Shown here piece by piece: positions 44,015 through 51,778 of a DNA stretch of 64,000 nt. The stretch is from assembly GCF_900112315.1 (NCBI RefSeq), contig NZ_FOLL01000004.1, forward strand, positions 62,001 to 126,000, in the 5' to 3' direction. The DNA is from Parapedobacter composti (GTDB lineage: Bacteria > Bacteroidota > Bacteroidia > Sphingobacteriales > Sphingobacteriaceae). The stretch's first letter is position 1; the number at the start of each line of letters is the position of its first letter. A program made the translations under genes and the position numbers. The notes beneath the pieces are model-generated. The model saw nothing but the letters and a program-made list of their open reading frames with translations, ran no database searches and was not told the DNA's origin.

Positions 44015-45003
44015 GGCTCGTCCTCCTCGGCAGCAGCCCCCTGCAGGTGCACTTCAGACGCCCGGAGTCCGTAGCGTTCGTGCAGCCACCGGGCAAAAGG
44101 TCTCTCATAGCCATGCGTAACGTATACATGTTCGGCACCCGTGGCGGTCACCGCACGATTGAGCTGTTCCCAATCGGCATGGTCAGAAAGCACAAATCCG
44201 CGGTCTACCCCTTTGCGCCGCCGCGCACCGCGCAACTGCATCCACCCACTGCACATCGCCACACGGTAAGGCATCAATTTTTTCAGCCACGGGGAACCCA
44301 AGGCCGATGGCGGAGCTACAACGGCATAGCCCCTTCGTTTTTGGAGGTTCGTTTCCGGAGAGAGGTACTCACCCGGAAAACGGTAACCGTCGGCGATAAG
44401 CGCCGCATTCACATTGGCCACGGCTCCGTGCAGGAATACCGGGCCCAGAGCAACATCCAGGTGCCGCAGGAGGGTCTGCGATTTTCCAAGCGCATAACCC
44501 AGCAACACCGTATTCATGCCCTCGGAAGCATTTTGTGCCCACCAGGTGTTGATTTCAGAAAAGACGGCCTCCATACGCGGAAACCGGTAGATAGGCAGGC
44601 CAAAGGTAGATTCGGTTACAAAATGGTGGCACCGCACCGGCTCATAAGGCGTGCATACCCCATCGTCGGCCAATTTATAGTCGCCTGACACCACCCATAT
44701 CTCGCCCGCATATTCGAGCCGTACCTGCGCCGAACCAACGATGTGCCCCGCCGGATGCAGGCTTATCCGTACGCCATTGGCCGTGAAGGATTCCCCGTAG
44801 TCCAGCACCTGCACGGCGATCTCCGGTCCCAGCCGAAGCCGGAGAATAGGCGCCGTATGCCGGTGGCACAGATAACATCCCATACCCCACCGGGCATGGT
44901 CGCCATGCCCATGGGTGATGACGGCCCGCTTCACGGGCTGCCAAGGATCGATATAGAGATCCGCCTGTGGGCAATAAATGCCCTGTTCAGTAAATTCCAG
45001 CAT
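44011..45003 (-). CDS. Ligase-associated exonuclease (metallo-beta-lactamase / beta-CASP fold)
   Basis: A 330-residue nuclease of the RNA/DNA-processing metallo-beta-lactamase group. The zinc motif HGHGDHARWG is at 31-40, HPAGHIVGSAQVRLEY, VVSGDYKLADDG, and a C-terminal LSDHADWEQL and THGYERPFARWL follow. It is the first gene of the ligase-associated repair set and overlaps the ligase start by 4 bases. Predicted to trim DNA ends before ligation, by family only. Divergent from the thioesterase gene, each with its own -7 box. Confidence 0.92.
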   Translation of the reverse strand: MLEFTEQGIYCPQADLYIDPWQPVKRAVITHGHGDHARWGMGCYLCHRHTAPILRLRLGPEIAVQVLDYGESFTANGVRISLHPAGHIVGSAQVRLEYAGEIWVVSGDYKLADDGVCTPYEPVRCHHFVTESTFGLPIYRFPRMEAVFSEINTWWAQNASEGMNTVLLGYALGKSQTLLRHLDVALGPVFLHGAVANVNAALIADGYRFPGEYLSPETNLQKRRGYAVVAPPSALGSPWLKKLMPYRVAMCSGWMQLRGARRRKGVDRGFVLSDHADWEQLNRAVTATGAEHVYVTHGYERPFARWLHERYGLRASEVHLQGAAAEEDEP

Positions 45004-45017
45004 CGTTGGATGGTAAA

Positions 45018-45025
45018 CAAAAATA
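45018..45025 (-). promoter_or_regulatory. -7 promoter box for exonuclease-ligase
   Basis: The minus strand reads TATTTTTG, an exact TAnnTTTG, 14 bases upstream of the exonuclease ATG. Confidence 0.45.
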
Positions 45026-45032
45026 GTCCCCC

Positions 45033-45060
45033 TTGGTTTATGTAATTATTGCTATGTTTG
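45033..45060 (+). promoter_or_regulatory. Promoter for the thioesterase gene
   Basis: TTG (45033-45035), 17-base spacer, then TATGTTTG (45053-45060). It overlaps the region of the divergent exonuclease promoter; the leader would be about 70 bases. Confidence 0.5.
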
Positions 45061-45135
45061 ATGCAGTCTGTATGACTGCTGCTCGGCTGTCACGTGCAGC
45101 AGCCATGCCGGATCCATCCGATTAAAAAAACAATT

Positions 45136-45582
45136 ATGCAGATCAAGAACGTTTTCTACGAAGGACAGGTCATTTGGGCACAGATTGATGCCAACAGGCA
45201 CTTACGGCATTCCGCCTATGCCGATTTCTGCGCGCAAGCCAGAAGCAATATGCTGGATAAAATCGGACTTTCGCTCGGCCGGATTGCCGAGGCCGGCATA
45301 GGGCCCGTGCTTTTCCGCGAAGAACTGGTATATCTGCGGGAGATACACCTTAACGATGCCGTGGCGGTAACGGTTGAGCTGACCAGATATAACGCCGCCA
45401 ATTCGCGGTTTTCGTTCCGTCATGAAATTTACCGGTCGGACGGCACGAAATGCGCCGTGGTTACGGTGGATGGCGCCTGGCTGGATCTCCGTAAGCGGAA
45501 GCTTACCGTTTTACCCGCCGACTGGCAGGCCATCGTGGAGCAGCTCCCCAGGAGCGAAGACTACCAGGAGGTATCCACCTGA
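45136..45582 (+). CDS. Hotdog-fold acyl-CoA thioesterase
   Basis: A 148-residue thioesterase of the 4-hydroxybenzoyl-CoA/YbgC type, which hydrolyses acyl-CoA or acyl-ACP. The pattern YEGQVIWAQIDANRHLRHSAYADFC is the active-site helix region; the usual catalytic Asp is present in AQIDANRH, with the following His. VLFREELVYLREIHLNDAVAV is the second conserved strand. The ATG at 45136 fits the family start better than an in-frame ATG 14 codons upstream. It is followed by a bidirectional terminator shared with hsp20. Confidence 0.88.
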   Translation: MQIKNVFYEGQVIWAQIDANRHLRHSAYADFCAQARSNMLDKIGLSLGRIAEAGIGPVLFREELVYLREIHLNDAVAVTVELTRYNAANSRFSFRHEIYRSDGTKCAVVTVDGAWLDLRKRKLTVLPADWQAIVEQLPRSEDYQEVST

Positions 45583-45591
45583 TGCCCCGAA

Positions 45592-45630
45592 GAAGAAAAA
45601 ACCCGCGAAGCTCCTGGCCTCGCGGGTTTT
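45592..45630. terminator. Bidirectional terminator between thioesterase and hsp20
   Basis: An 8-bp stem ACCCGCGA (45601-45608) with TCGCGGGT (45620-45627), preceded by nine bases rich in A and followed by TTTT, so it can stop transcription from either convergent gene. Confidence 0.85.
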
Positions 45631-45666
45631 CCAGCTGGTTACCCAATTAATCCTCCGCATTGATGC

Positions 45667-46107
45667 TTACTGCACTTCAATCAAGCGGGAAGCTATCTTG
45701 GCTTCTTCTTTTTTGGCGATGTCGACCCTCAAAACACCATCTTTGTAGTTGGCGCTGATTTGGTTGTGGTCAATACTGTCCGGCAACGTAAATGAACGGG
45801 TAAATGAAGTATAGCTATATTCACGCTTGCTGTACTTTTTGTTTTCCTCAGCGTTTTCTACCTTCTTCTCGCCGGAAATCGTCAGTACATCACCGTCCAC
45901 ATTGATTTTAAAATCCCCCTTGTCCAGACCCGGAGCCGCCAGCTCGATATGGTAAGCATCGTTGGTCTCGGCTACATTCACCGCGGGAACCCGTGAAATG
46001 AAGCGATCCGAAAAAAACGAATCATTAAAAACCGGGCTGAAAAAGTCATTTACCCAATTATCCACGCCCCTGTTTTTGTTGCTGTTTGAAAATTTAACCA
46101 ATGTCAT
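45667..46107 (-). CDS. Small heat-shock protein, Hsp20/alpha-crystallin family
   Basis: A 146-residue ATP-independent chaperone that holds unfolding proteins. The alpha-crystallin domain runs from about residue 40 to 135 (AVNVAETNDAYHIELAAPGLDKGDF, then DVLTISGEKK), with the A-x-x-x-(n)-G-V-L motif in SANYKDGVLRVDIAKKEE. The C-terminal IEV motif region (ASRLIEVQ) is present. A strong GGAGGA ribosome site precedes the ATG. Two copies of a TGAC-N5-GTCA palindrome lie about 80 to 120 bases upstream and may be the heat-shock or stress operator. Confidence 0.94.
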   Translation of the reverse strand: MTLVKFSNSNKNRGVDNWVNDFFSPVFNDSFFSDRFISRVPAVNVAETNDAYHIELAAPGLDKGDFKINVDGDVLTISGEKKVENAEENKKYSKREYSYTSFTRSFTLPDSIDHNQISANYKDGVLRVDIAKKEEAKIASRLIEVQ

Positions 46108-46183
46108 TGTTCAATCCTCCTTTGCTTTTAATTTCTGGTAACCGCTTTCCAAAAGATATACCAACAGGAAAATCAAACTGTTT

Positions 46184-46230
46184 AAATGACTTTTTGTCAT
46201 CAAATTAAAATAACAAATGACTTTTTGTCA
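46184..46230. promoter_or_regulatory. Twin TGAC-N5-GTCA palindromes upstream of hsp20
   Basis: The 16-base sequence AAATGACTTTTTGTCA occurs twice without change, at 46184-46199 and 46215-46230, 31 bp apart (about three helix turns). Each has the dyad TGAC-TTTTT-GTCA. They lie between folB and hsp20, so hsp20 is the natural target. An identical, phased pair is a likely binding site for a dimeric regulator. Confidence 0.6.
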
Positions 46231-46235
46231 CCAAT

Positions 46236-46607
46236 CTAATTTTCCCGCTGCCAGAACAACGCAACCTGGGCTTTGGCATGATCGCCGCCGAAAGGAGGCC
46301 GGAGCTTGGTAATAGCTACCTCCGCATCGCAGATGAAGGGAAACTCCTGCAACACACGGTTCAGTATCGCTTCTACCACGGTTTCCAACAGTTTGCGTGG
46401 TTGCTGCATTTCGTCTTTAACGATGCTGTACAACACTTCGTAGTTTACCGTATTAGTGAGCACATCTTGCTGTTCTCCCGTTTTGGTAAACCCCACGTGC
46501 AAGGCCACGGTAAACTCATTTCCAAGCAGCTGTTCTTCCGGATAGAAGCCATGATAAGCAAAAAAGCGCAAATCGGTAAGCGCCACCCGTTGACGGACTT
46601 TTTCCAT
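46236..46607 (-). CDS. folB: Dihydroneopterin aldolase
   Basis: Folate pathway: cleaves 7,8-dihydroneopterin to 6-hydroxymethyl-dihydropterin and glycolaldehyde. The 123-residue protein has VALTDLRFFAYHGFYPEEQLLGNEF (the substrate-binding Tyr and the conserved Glu), TNTVNYEVLYSIV and the C-terminal ITKLRPPFGGDHAKAQVAL with the catalytic Lys. Length is standard. The -7 box TAGGTTTG ends only 4 bases before the ATG, so the message may have almost no leader. No other folate genes are in the window. Confidence 0.93.
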   Translation of the reverse strand: MEKVRQRVALTDLRFFAYHGFYPEEQLLGNEFTVALHVGFTKTGEQQDVLTNTVNYEVLYSIVKDEMQQPRKLLETVVEAILNRVLQEFPFICDAEVAITKLRPPFGGDHAKAQVALFWQREN

Positions 46608-46611
46608 ACAG

Positions 46612-46619
46612 CAAACCTA
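46612..46619 (-). promoter_or_regulatory. -7 promoter box for folB (near-leaderless)
   Basis: Minus strand TAGGTTTG, an exact TAnnTTTG; only the four bases CTGT separate it from the folB ATG, and a TTG lies 21 bases upstream. Transcription would start at or inside the start codon region. Confidence 0.45.
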
Positions 46620-46634
46620 CCGATAATACAGCAA

Positions 46635-46703
46635 TTACACCAAATCAAATACCTGTGCAAACCTGATGATATCCGCTGATGTTTGTTGACCCCCGCATCG
46701 CAT
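46635..46703 (-). pseudogene. Remnant of a PAS/LuxR-type regulator gene (C-terminal end only)
   Basis: The minus strand encodes TSADIIRFAQVFDLV followed by a stop, almost identical to the end of the intact regulator at 54452-55153 (DIIRFAQAFNLV). The DNA around it (CTGTGCAAACCTGATGATATC on the plus strand, one base over the quoted core) is shared too. Only about 15-22 codons remain. A 20-bp operator-like palindrome like that of the intact gene sits 13 bases upstream, so an internal deletion may have removed most of a paralogue. Confidence 0.6.
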
Positions 46704-46715
46704 AGCAAAATGAAA

Positions 46716-46735
46716 AATACCCAAAAGTGGGTATT
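46716..46735. promoter_or_regulatory. Palindromic operator-like element (copy A)
   Basis: AATACCCAAAAGTGGGTATT has perfect 8-base arms around AAAG. On the plus strand an exact -7 box TAAATTTG follows 21 bases later (46757-46764), pointing to the small gene at 46865 and the exported protein at 47004. On the minus strand it faces the LuxR remnant. Confidence 0.65.
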
Positions 46736-46756
46736 TCCTGAACGATGACCGCCGGG

Positions 46757-46764
46757 TAAATTTG
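46757..46764 (+). promoter_or_regulatory. -7 promoter box upstream of the 46865-48761 genes
   Basis: TAAATTTG, an exact TAnnTTTG, centred about 100 bases before the small reading frame. The palindromic element copy A would be centred near -45, a position typical for an activator site. Confidence 0.5.
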
Positions 46765-46864
46765 TACCATAATAGCCGAAACTTACGTAATTGACAACCT
46801 AACGAGACACTGTGCCCTGAAATAGGATAGAAAGTGTAGCTATCATAGCAAGCAAACAATATCA

Positions 46865-46990
46865 ATGAACAAAAACACAACGGAGATGAAACAGGCCAAG
46901 AGAAGCCTGGACGAATGGGTTGCGAAACAGAGAAGAGAGGGATATCAAGTTATCCTTACGGATTTTCGTTCTCGGTGCAGGGATTTGTAA
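46865..46990 (+). CDS. Possible 41-residue peptide
   Basis: An ATG-started frame encoding a basic, helical, soluble peptide (MNKNTTEMKQAKRSLDEWV at the start, ending RSRCRDL). It lies between the promoter with operator copy A and the exported protein gene, ending 13 bases before that ATG, so it would be translated from the same message. A ribosome site is not evident. I cannot recognise the family; it may be a leader peptide or a small protein, or the frame may be chance. Confidence 0.35.
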   Translation: MNKNTTEMKQAKRSLDEWVAKQRREGYQVILTDFRSRCRDL

Positions 46991-47003
46991 AATAACGAAA
47001 GAA

Positions 47004-48761
47004 ATGAAAACAGTCAACTTAATCTTAATTCTATCTTTTTGGTCCGTTGCCCTATGGGGGCAGACAAACTTTGTGGATAGCACTTCATGGATCCAGTATA
47101 ACTTTCAAACAGGGAGTTATTTAAAGGACATCAAGCGGATTAAGGTACACACCCCGGTGGTTTTTGAGATTCGGAACATCAATCCATTTGCCTATACTGT
47201 AACTGTAACGCCTAAAGATTCGGTTGTGGCAAGATCTTCTTTTGACAAGGAACTGCTGGAAGCAATTACGAATTCGGAACTCCAAAAAGGAGCTGAAAAG
47301 TTATCGGCTACGCAGGTCGAAGTAAATAGTAGTGTGGCGAACCAAGCGCCGGAATTGGTGACAGCTGATTTCAAAAACGGAACGGACGGGAAATCGAAAA
47401 ACCAGGAATCTTTTAACAAGATTTCTGAAATTGTTAAACTGCAAGAACAGAGCTGGGAGTTGAAGGAAAAGCTTCAATCTTATCAAGACAGCTTGAACCG
47501 GATAGAAAGCCATATATCGAAAATAGGGAACGACACCACTAATGCTCAATCTAAAGACAGCGCAGCGATAGCAAAAGTGAAGGAAATGGAGGAAATAAGG
47601 AAAGCCGAATATGATACCCTGCAGTCCGAGGCAAAGAAACGCCTGACGGAAATCGAGTATAAGACAAAGAAATTGCAAAAAGAAGTCAATGACGCGTTGA
47701 AAACATACGAGAGCCTGCTATCTACCTTTATTCAAAAGTATGATGCCTTTCTCATCGACAGCCGTTATCTTCTCAGAATGCTGCGTTACACCAATTCGAT
47801 CAATGCCGTAGCGGATAACCCGCAACTGGATTACAACCTGTTTAAACGGCAATTCAAAGGAGATGTTGATAGGATGTCAGCGGAGCTCTTCAAAAGCCTC
47901 AATGAAATAGACAATTATAAACGTAGTCATTCCGAATTAGCGGATGCCTATTTCCGGTTGATTTACACACCGGCGTTGGACAGTATCATGGAACCCAGCG
48001 GTATTGCCAAAGCGCAGGCCTACCCCAATTTTTTGAAAGCAAAAGCCGATGGACTTTCGAAATGGTTCGCAGATTATGCGGCTGACAATATTATAAAACA
48101 AGCCATTTGGGTAGCATCAATTCTCAGTGACAGCACGCAATACAATTTTCATTCAAGCCCAATCCAGCCGGAGAACGACTTGCTGCAGTTTGAGGTCAAG
48201 ATTGCTAAACGGCGCCCTGTCCATCCAAACGCACTGTACCGGGAAAAGAATTTCACTTACCGCCAGCCTTTGTATGGAGGCACACGGGTCGACTTCAGTC
48301 TTGGATTGGCCGCAAGCTATTATTGGAATGCTCCCACCTATGAGTTAGATACAGAATCGCGGATAACCAAGGCCGGTCCAGACCATATGGTTGCGCCCGC
48401 CGTGTTGGGTATGGTTACCATGAGCCGGCGAAGAACCGGGTATATCGCTTGGGGTGGCAGCGCCGGACTGGGGCTGGACATCAATGAAGGCAAGATTCAA
48501 CTGAGCAACTTCTTTATCGGCCCCACAATGCTTTTGGGAAAATCCGAACGCATATTCCTGTCATTAGGCGCGTCATTGAAAGATGTAGGCCGTTTGAAGT
48601 CGGGATATGAATACACAATTGGTGATAAGTTGGGAACTGAGATCCCTCCCACCTCGGATTTATCTTCTTATATGGCCAAACACTATAGAATCGGGGTCTT
48701 TGCTTCGATTACTTATAGCCTTACCAAAGACGCCTTGGCGATGATTAAAAACCTCAGGTGA
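47004..48761 (+). CDS. Exported protein with coiled coil and beta-rich C-terminus, unknown function
   Basis: A 585-residue protein with a signal peptide (MKTVNLILILSFWSVALWG, cut before QTNF). Residues 25-70 include a beta-rich part, 115-260 are charged and helical with heptad-like patterning (a coiled coil), and 265-400 are mainly helical. The last 170 residues have alternating hydrophobic strands with many aromatic ends (DFSLGLAASYYWNAP, IAWGGSAGLGLDI, RIGVFASITYSLT), like an outer-membrane beta-barrel. It may be a periplasm-to-outer-membrane protein. The start at 47004 is chosen for the signal peptide; the frame is open upstream to 46920. The gene ends 19 bases before an IS3 element. Confidence 0.6.
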   Translation: MKTVNLILILSFWSVALWGQTNFVDSTSWIQYNFQTGSYLKDIKRIKVHTPVVFEIRNINPFAYTVTVTPKDSVVARSSFDKELLEAITNSELQKGAEKLSATQVEVNSSVANQAPELVTADFKNGTDGKSKNQESFNKISEIVKLQEQSWELKEKLQSYQDSLNRIESHISKIGNDTTNAQSKDSAAIAKVKEMEEIRKAEYDTLQSEAKKRLTEIEYKTKKLQKEVNDALKTYESLLSTFIQKYDAFLIDSRYLLRMLRYTNSINAVADNPQLDYNLFKRQFKGDVDRMSAELFKSLNEIDNYKRSHSELADAYFRLIYTPALDSIMEPSGIAKAQAYPNFLKAKADGLSKWFADYAADNIIKQAIWVASILSDSTQYNFHSSPIQPENDLLQFEVKIAKRRPVHPNALYREKNFTYRQPLYGGTRVDFSLGLAASYYWNAPTYELDTESRITKAGPDHMVAPAVLGMVTMSRRRTGYIAWGGSAGLGLDINEGKIQLSNFFIGPTMLLGKSERIFLSLGASLKDVGRLKSGYEYTIGDKLGTEIPPTSDLSSYMAKHYRIGVFASITYSLTKDALAMIKNLR

Positions 48762-48842
48762 TTTTTGGACTTCGCCCGAATATAATTCCCCCAAAACTTT
48801 GGACAGATTTTGTTAAAAAATTAAGTGATATCTGGTTTTCCA

Positions 48843-49708
48843 TTATGCTGCTTTTTTTGGCACCATTTTGTAAACGGTCTTTGGGATTTGATCTTCCAGA
48901 CTCTGGTGTCTTCTTTCCGAGTTATAGTATTCAAAATAGGTTTGTAACCCCTGATAGCACTGCAAGCCATCGCTGGCGGGGAACAGATATACATGTTCGT
49001 ATTTAACACTCCTCCATAACCGTTCGACGAAGATGTTGTCGATCGCCCGTCCATTACCATCCATGCTGAGCCGGATTCCCTGATGAGGATGAGTGACCCA
49101 ATCACAGAATTCATAAGCGGTGAACTGGCTGCCCTGATCGGTATTAAGTATTTCCGGAACGCCATACTGTTCTGTGGAGGCTTGCAGGGTCTGCCTGCAC
49201 CATTCCGAGCTCATCGTATTAGACAAAGACCAGCCCACTACATAGCGGCTGTACAGGTCAATAATGGCACATAAATACGGATACCCGCCCTGGACGGGAA
49301 TATAGGTGATATCCATAGCCCAAACCTGATTGCAGCGTTCTACCTTTACATCCCTAAAAGATATTTATAAACCCGGTGCTGCGATCCCTTACCACGTTTA
49401 CTCGTGTTGGGTTTAGGTCCAACGGCCGAGAGCCCCATCAGACGGTAAAGGGGCTCAATGCGTTTGGGATTGATCTGATAACCCTTATCTTTCCGTAGCC
49501 AGGTGGTCGTCCGCGGGACACCCAGCCAAGGGTGCAGCATATATTCTTCGTCGATCAGACGCATCAGCTCTAGGTTAAGCCTGCTCTGGGTTACCGGTTT
49601 ATAGTAAAAACTACTGCGCGATACCCCAACCAACTCACCTTGTCGGCCAATACTCAAACGCCTCGCCTTGTCAATCAGCTGCAGTCGCTGCCGTCTATTT
49701 CTGTTCAT
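48843..49708 (-). pseudogene. IS3-family transposase orfB, frameshifted
   Basis: Integrase-type (DDE) transposase broken by a one-base loss. The first part encodes the HTH_21-like region (RRLSIGRQGELVGVSRSSFYYK, one over the quoted core) up to RVYKYLLGM and then stops at 49346. The second part (from 49316) continues in another frame with the catalytic residues intact: DITYIPVQGGY (Asp), NTDQGSQFTAYE (Asp) and DNIFVERLWRSVKYEHVYL (Glu). Adding one base near 49354 restores KYLL-RDVKVERCNQVWAMDITYI. The total of 866 bases is one short of a multiple of three. It overlaps orfA by 4 bases, the usual coupling. Confidence 0.88.
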
Positions 49709-49980
49709 GACAAGGCTTTTTTTAAAAAATCAATCTCAATCTTCTGCTGACCGATTACCTTCAGGTAGTGCTCTTCTTTCTCCTGGGCTTCAGTCTTGGC
49801 GTCCTTGACCGGCTGGTCAAAAACTGAGCCCGCGTTTTGCAGAAACTGGGCCTTCCAAGCGCTGATCTGCGCAGGATGGATCTCATGCTTACGACCCAAT
49901 TCCTGGATCGTGTAACGCTCGCTCAAGGCCTCCAAAACAACTTTGGTCTTGAAGTCCGAAGTGAATTTCCTTCTACTCAT
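49705..49980 (-). CDS. IS3-family transposase orfA
   Basis: A 91-residue DNA-binding protein with the IS3/IS911 helix-turn-helix (RRKFTSDFKTKVVLEALS, then IQELGRKHEIHPAQISAWKAQFL) and a C-terminal leucine-zipper-like helix (KVIGQQKIEIDFLKKAL). It binds the terminal inverted repeats. The stop overlaps the orfB start by 4 bases, where a programmed frameshift normally makes the OrfAB fusion. It is intact, although its partner is not. Confidence 0.92.
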   Translation of the reverse strand: MSRRKFTSDFKTKVVLEALSERYTIQELGRKHEIHPAQISAWKAQFLQNAGSVFDQPVKDAKTEAQEKEEHYLKVIGQQKIEIDFLKKALS

Positions 49981-50055
49981 AATACAGTAAATTTAAACAA
50001 AGTTATAATTTAATCTACTGCCCCAGTTTCCGGGGGAATTATACTCTGGTATAAA

Positions 50056-51621
50056 TCACGGTCCGACATCCCTTACCAGATAAGCTTCAACGGCTTTCTT
50101 TTCTGAGGAAAAACGCACGCCGATAGCCACTTTCTTTCGGCCGTCGGACTGGAACGGGCGGAAATAATCCTTTTCGATGATCTGGTTCAGCGCCGTTTCG
50201 GCAGGCTGGTCCAGCTTGAACTCCAGCACGTAGATGTGCGTGGGCGTGAACACCGTGATGTCCGGCCGCGTAGCGGCGTAGTTCCGGTCGCTCTCCATCA
50301 TCACATCCAGCAGGCCGAAGGTATTCTGGATGATGGCGTGGTAAAACTGTTCTTTCGCTCCCGCCCACAGTGTGTTGGGAATGTGGGAAAACAGCGTATC
50401 GACCAGTGTCATCACCTGTTTGATGTCCCCGGCACGGAATGCCTGCAAAAGGCGCAGCACGTTGGGGCGTACCTTGCCCGAGGTTTCGTAACTGTACGCA
50501 GATAGCAGGAATACCTGCATGCTTTCCCTTACTTCCAGATTGGGGAAGTCCAGTGTATATATCCGGGTTTTTGCATCGTAATCCTTGACAGTCAGGTACC
50601 CCGTCTGGAAAAGGATGGTCACCGGTTCGATGCTGTCGGGGCCGCCGTAGGCTACGCTGTGCCCCAGCAGGTCGTTGAGCGACTCCGGCCCTACGAGCAC
50701 TTCCCCGCTGGGAAATTCCAGCCTCGGGTTGCGGCGGATCATATCGTAGAAAAATGCGGGTGTACCGGTCTGGAACCAATAATTCTGAAACTCCCGGCTT
50801 TTCAAAAAGTTGAGCAAAGAAAACGGATTATACAATGTATCTGTTCCTCCCCACGTATAGCCGTTGTACCAATGCTTGATGGTTTCGAGGATAGCAGGGT
50901 CGGCGGCCCGGAGTTCTTCGATTTCCGGGGCGAATGTCCGCTCCAGCTCCGGCTGGGTAATGCCGACCAGCGGATTGAACTGCCTGCCGAGTGTGATGTC
51001 TTCCAGATGATTCAAGTCCGAAAACAGACTCACCTTACTGAACCGGCTCACGCCGGTGAGCAATAACAGCCGGATATGTTCGTCCTGCCCCTTCAATACC
51101 GAGTAGAAGCTCTTCATCACCGAGCGGTGTGCTTCCAGTTTGGCCGGATCATCGAGATAGTCGATCAGCGGCTTGTCGTATTCGTCGATTAATATCACCA
51201 CCTGCCCATGGGTGGTCGACGCCTTGACAATCAGCTCTTTGAATTGCTGGTCATAGCTGAAATCGCTCAGCTGTATGCCGAGTTGTGCTGCATTGTCGGC
51301 AAGCCCTCGGTGGATGGCCGCTTCCAGCCCCTCCGTGCGGACACCCAGGTCGGCAAAATTGAAATGGATTACCGGATGGGTTTTAGACCAGTCCCATTTA
51401 TCGTATATCCACAATCCTTCAAACAGCGCTTTGTTCCCCTTAAAAAGCTCCTCTATTGTGTCCAGCAGGAGGCTTTTGCCAAAACGCCGGGGGCGGCTCA
51501 GGAAATAATAAACACCGGTAGTTACTAGCTGGTAGATGATCTCCGTCTTGTCGATGTAGATATAACCGTCTTCCCGGATTTTCCGGAAGCTCTGGAGGCC
51601 GATGGGGTATTTGCGTAACAT
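50056..51621 (-). CDS. AAA-ATPase-like / PD-(D/E)XK nuclease-like protein (DUF1703 type)
   Basis: A 521-residue protein of a family with many copies in Bacteroidota. The N-terminal part (about 1-270) has an AAA-ATPase-like fold with Walker A SRPRRFGKSLLLDTI near residue 40 and Walker B QVVILIDEYDKPLID. The C-terminal 120 residues are PD-(D/E)XK nuclease-like: TRPDITVF then IYVLEFKL give the Asp and the E-x-K pair. Biological role is unknown to me; such copies are often mobile or variable. It lies 13 bases from the right end of the IS3 element and ends in VRDVGP, consistent with an intact C-terminus. Confidence 0.86.
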   Translation of the reverse strand: MLRKYPIGLQSFRKIREDGYIYIDKTEIIYQLVTTGVYYFLSRPRRFGKSLLLDTIEELFKGNKALFEGLWIYDKWDWSKTHPVIHFNFADLGVRTEGLEAAIHRGLADNAAQLGIQLSDFSYDQQFKELIVKASTTHGQVVILIDEYDKPLIDYLDDPAKLEAHRSVMKSFYSVLKGQDEHIRLLLLTGVSRFSKVSLFSDLNHLEDITLGRQFNPLVGITQPELERTFAPEIEELRAADPAILETIKHWYNGYTWGGTDTLYNPFSLLNFLKSREFQNYWFQTGTPAFFYDMIRRNPRLEFPSGEVLVGPESLNDLLGHSVAYGGPDSIEPVTILFQTGYLTVKDYDAKTRIYTLDFPNLEVRESMQVFLLSAYSYETSGKVRPNVLRLLQAFRAGDIKQVMTLVDTLFSHIPNTLWAGAKEQFYHAIIQNTFGLLDVMMESDRNYAATRPDITVFTPTHIYVLEFKLDQPAETALNQIIEKDYFRPFQSDGRKKVAIGVRFSSEKKAVEAYLVRDVGP

Positions 51622-51684
51622 GTAACGAAGATACGTCTTTTAAGCGGAAGCCGAAAGCGGAATCCAACGGAGGGGACGAATAAA

Positions 51685-51719
51685 AATACCTACTTTTGAG
51701 TATTTTATGCATATGTTTG
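51685..51719 (+). promoter_or_regulatory. Operator-like element copy B with -7 box
   Basis: AATACCTACTTTTGAGTATT at 51685-51704 (arms AATACCTA and TGAGTATT around CTTT), then after 7 bases TATGTTTG (51712-51719), an exact -7 box. The element covers the -33 region of this promoter, which drives the exported protein gene at 51779. The centre tetrad is the complement of AAAG in copies A and C. Confidence 0.6.
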
Positions 51720-51778
51720 ATCTCCTATTTTTACAATAGACTGATATCCTCTTCGGCCGGAAAAAGAAACGTCATCAG

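Larger units (their letters stand above)
48781..50043 (-). mobile_element. IS3-family insertion sequence (about 1.26 kb)
   Basis: Two transposase genes in the orfA-orfB arrangement, on the minus strand, bounded by inverted repeats: TATAATTCCCCC at 48781-48792 and its complement at 50032-50043. The repeats extend imperfectly to about 26 bases. Size and gene layout fit the IS3 family (IS150-like). No obvious target duplication flanks it. orfB carries a frameshift, so the copy is probably not able to move by itself. It lies between the exported protein gene and the AAA/nuclease gene without disrupting either visibly. Confidence 0.88.

Noticed and set aside
48741-50070. Target-site duplication flanking the IS3 element
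   Set aside because: The bases outside the inverted repeats (CCGAA on the left, CTCTG on the right) do not match, so no duplication can be claimed.
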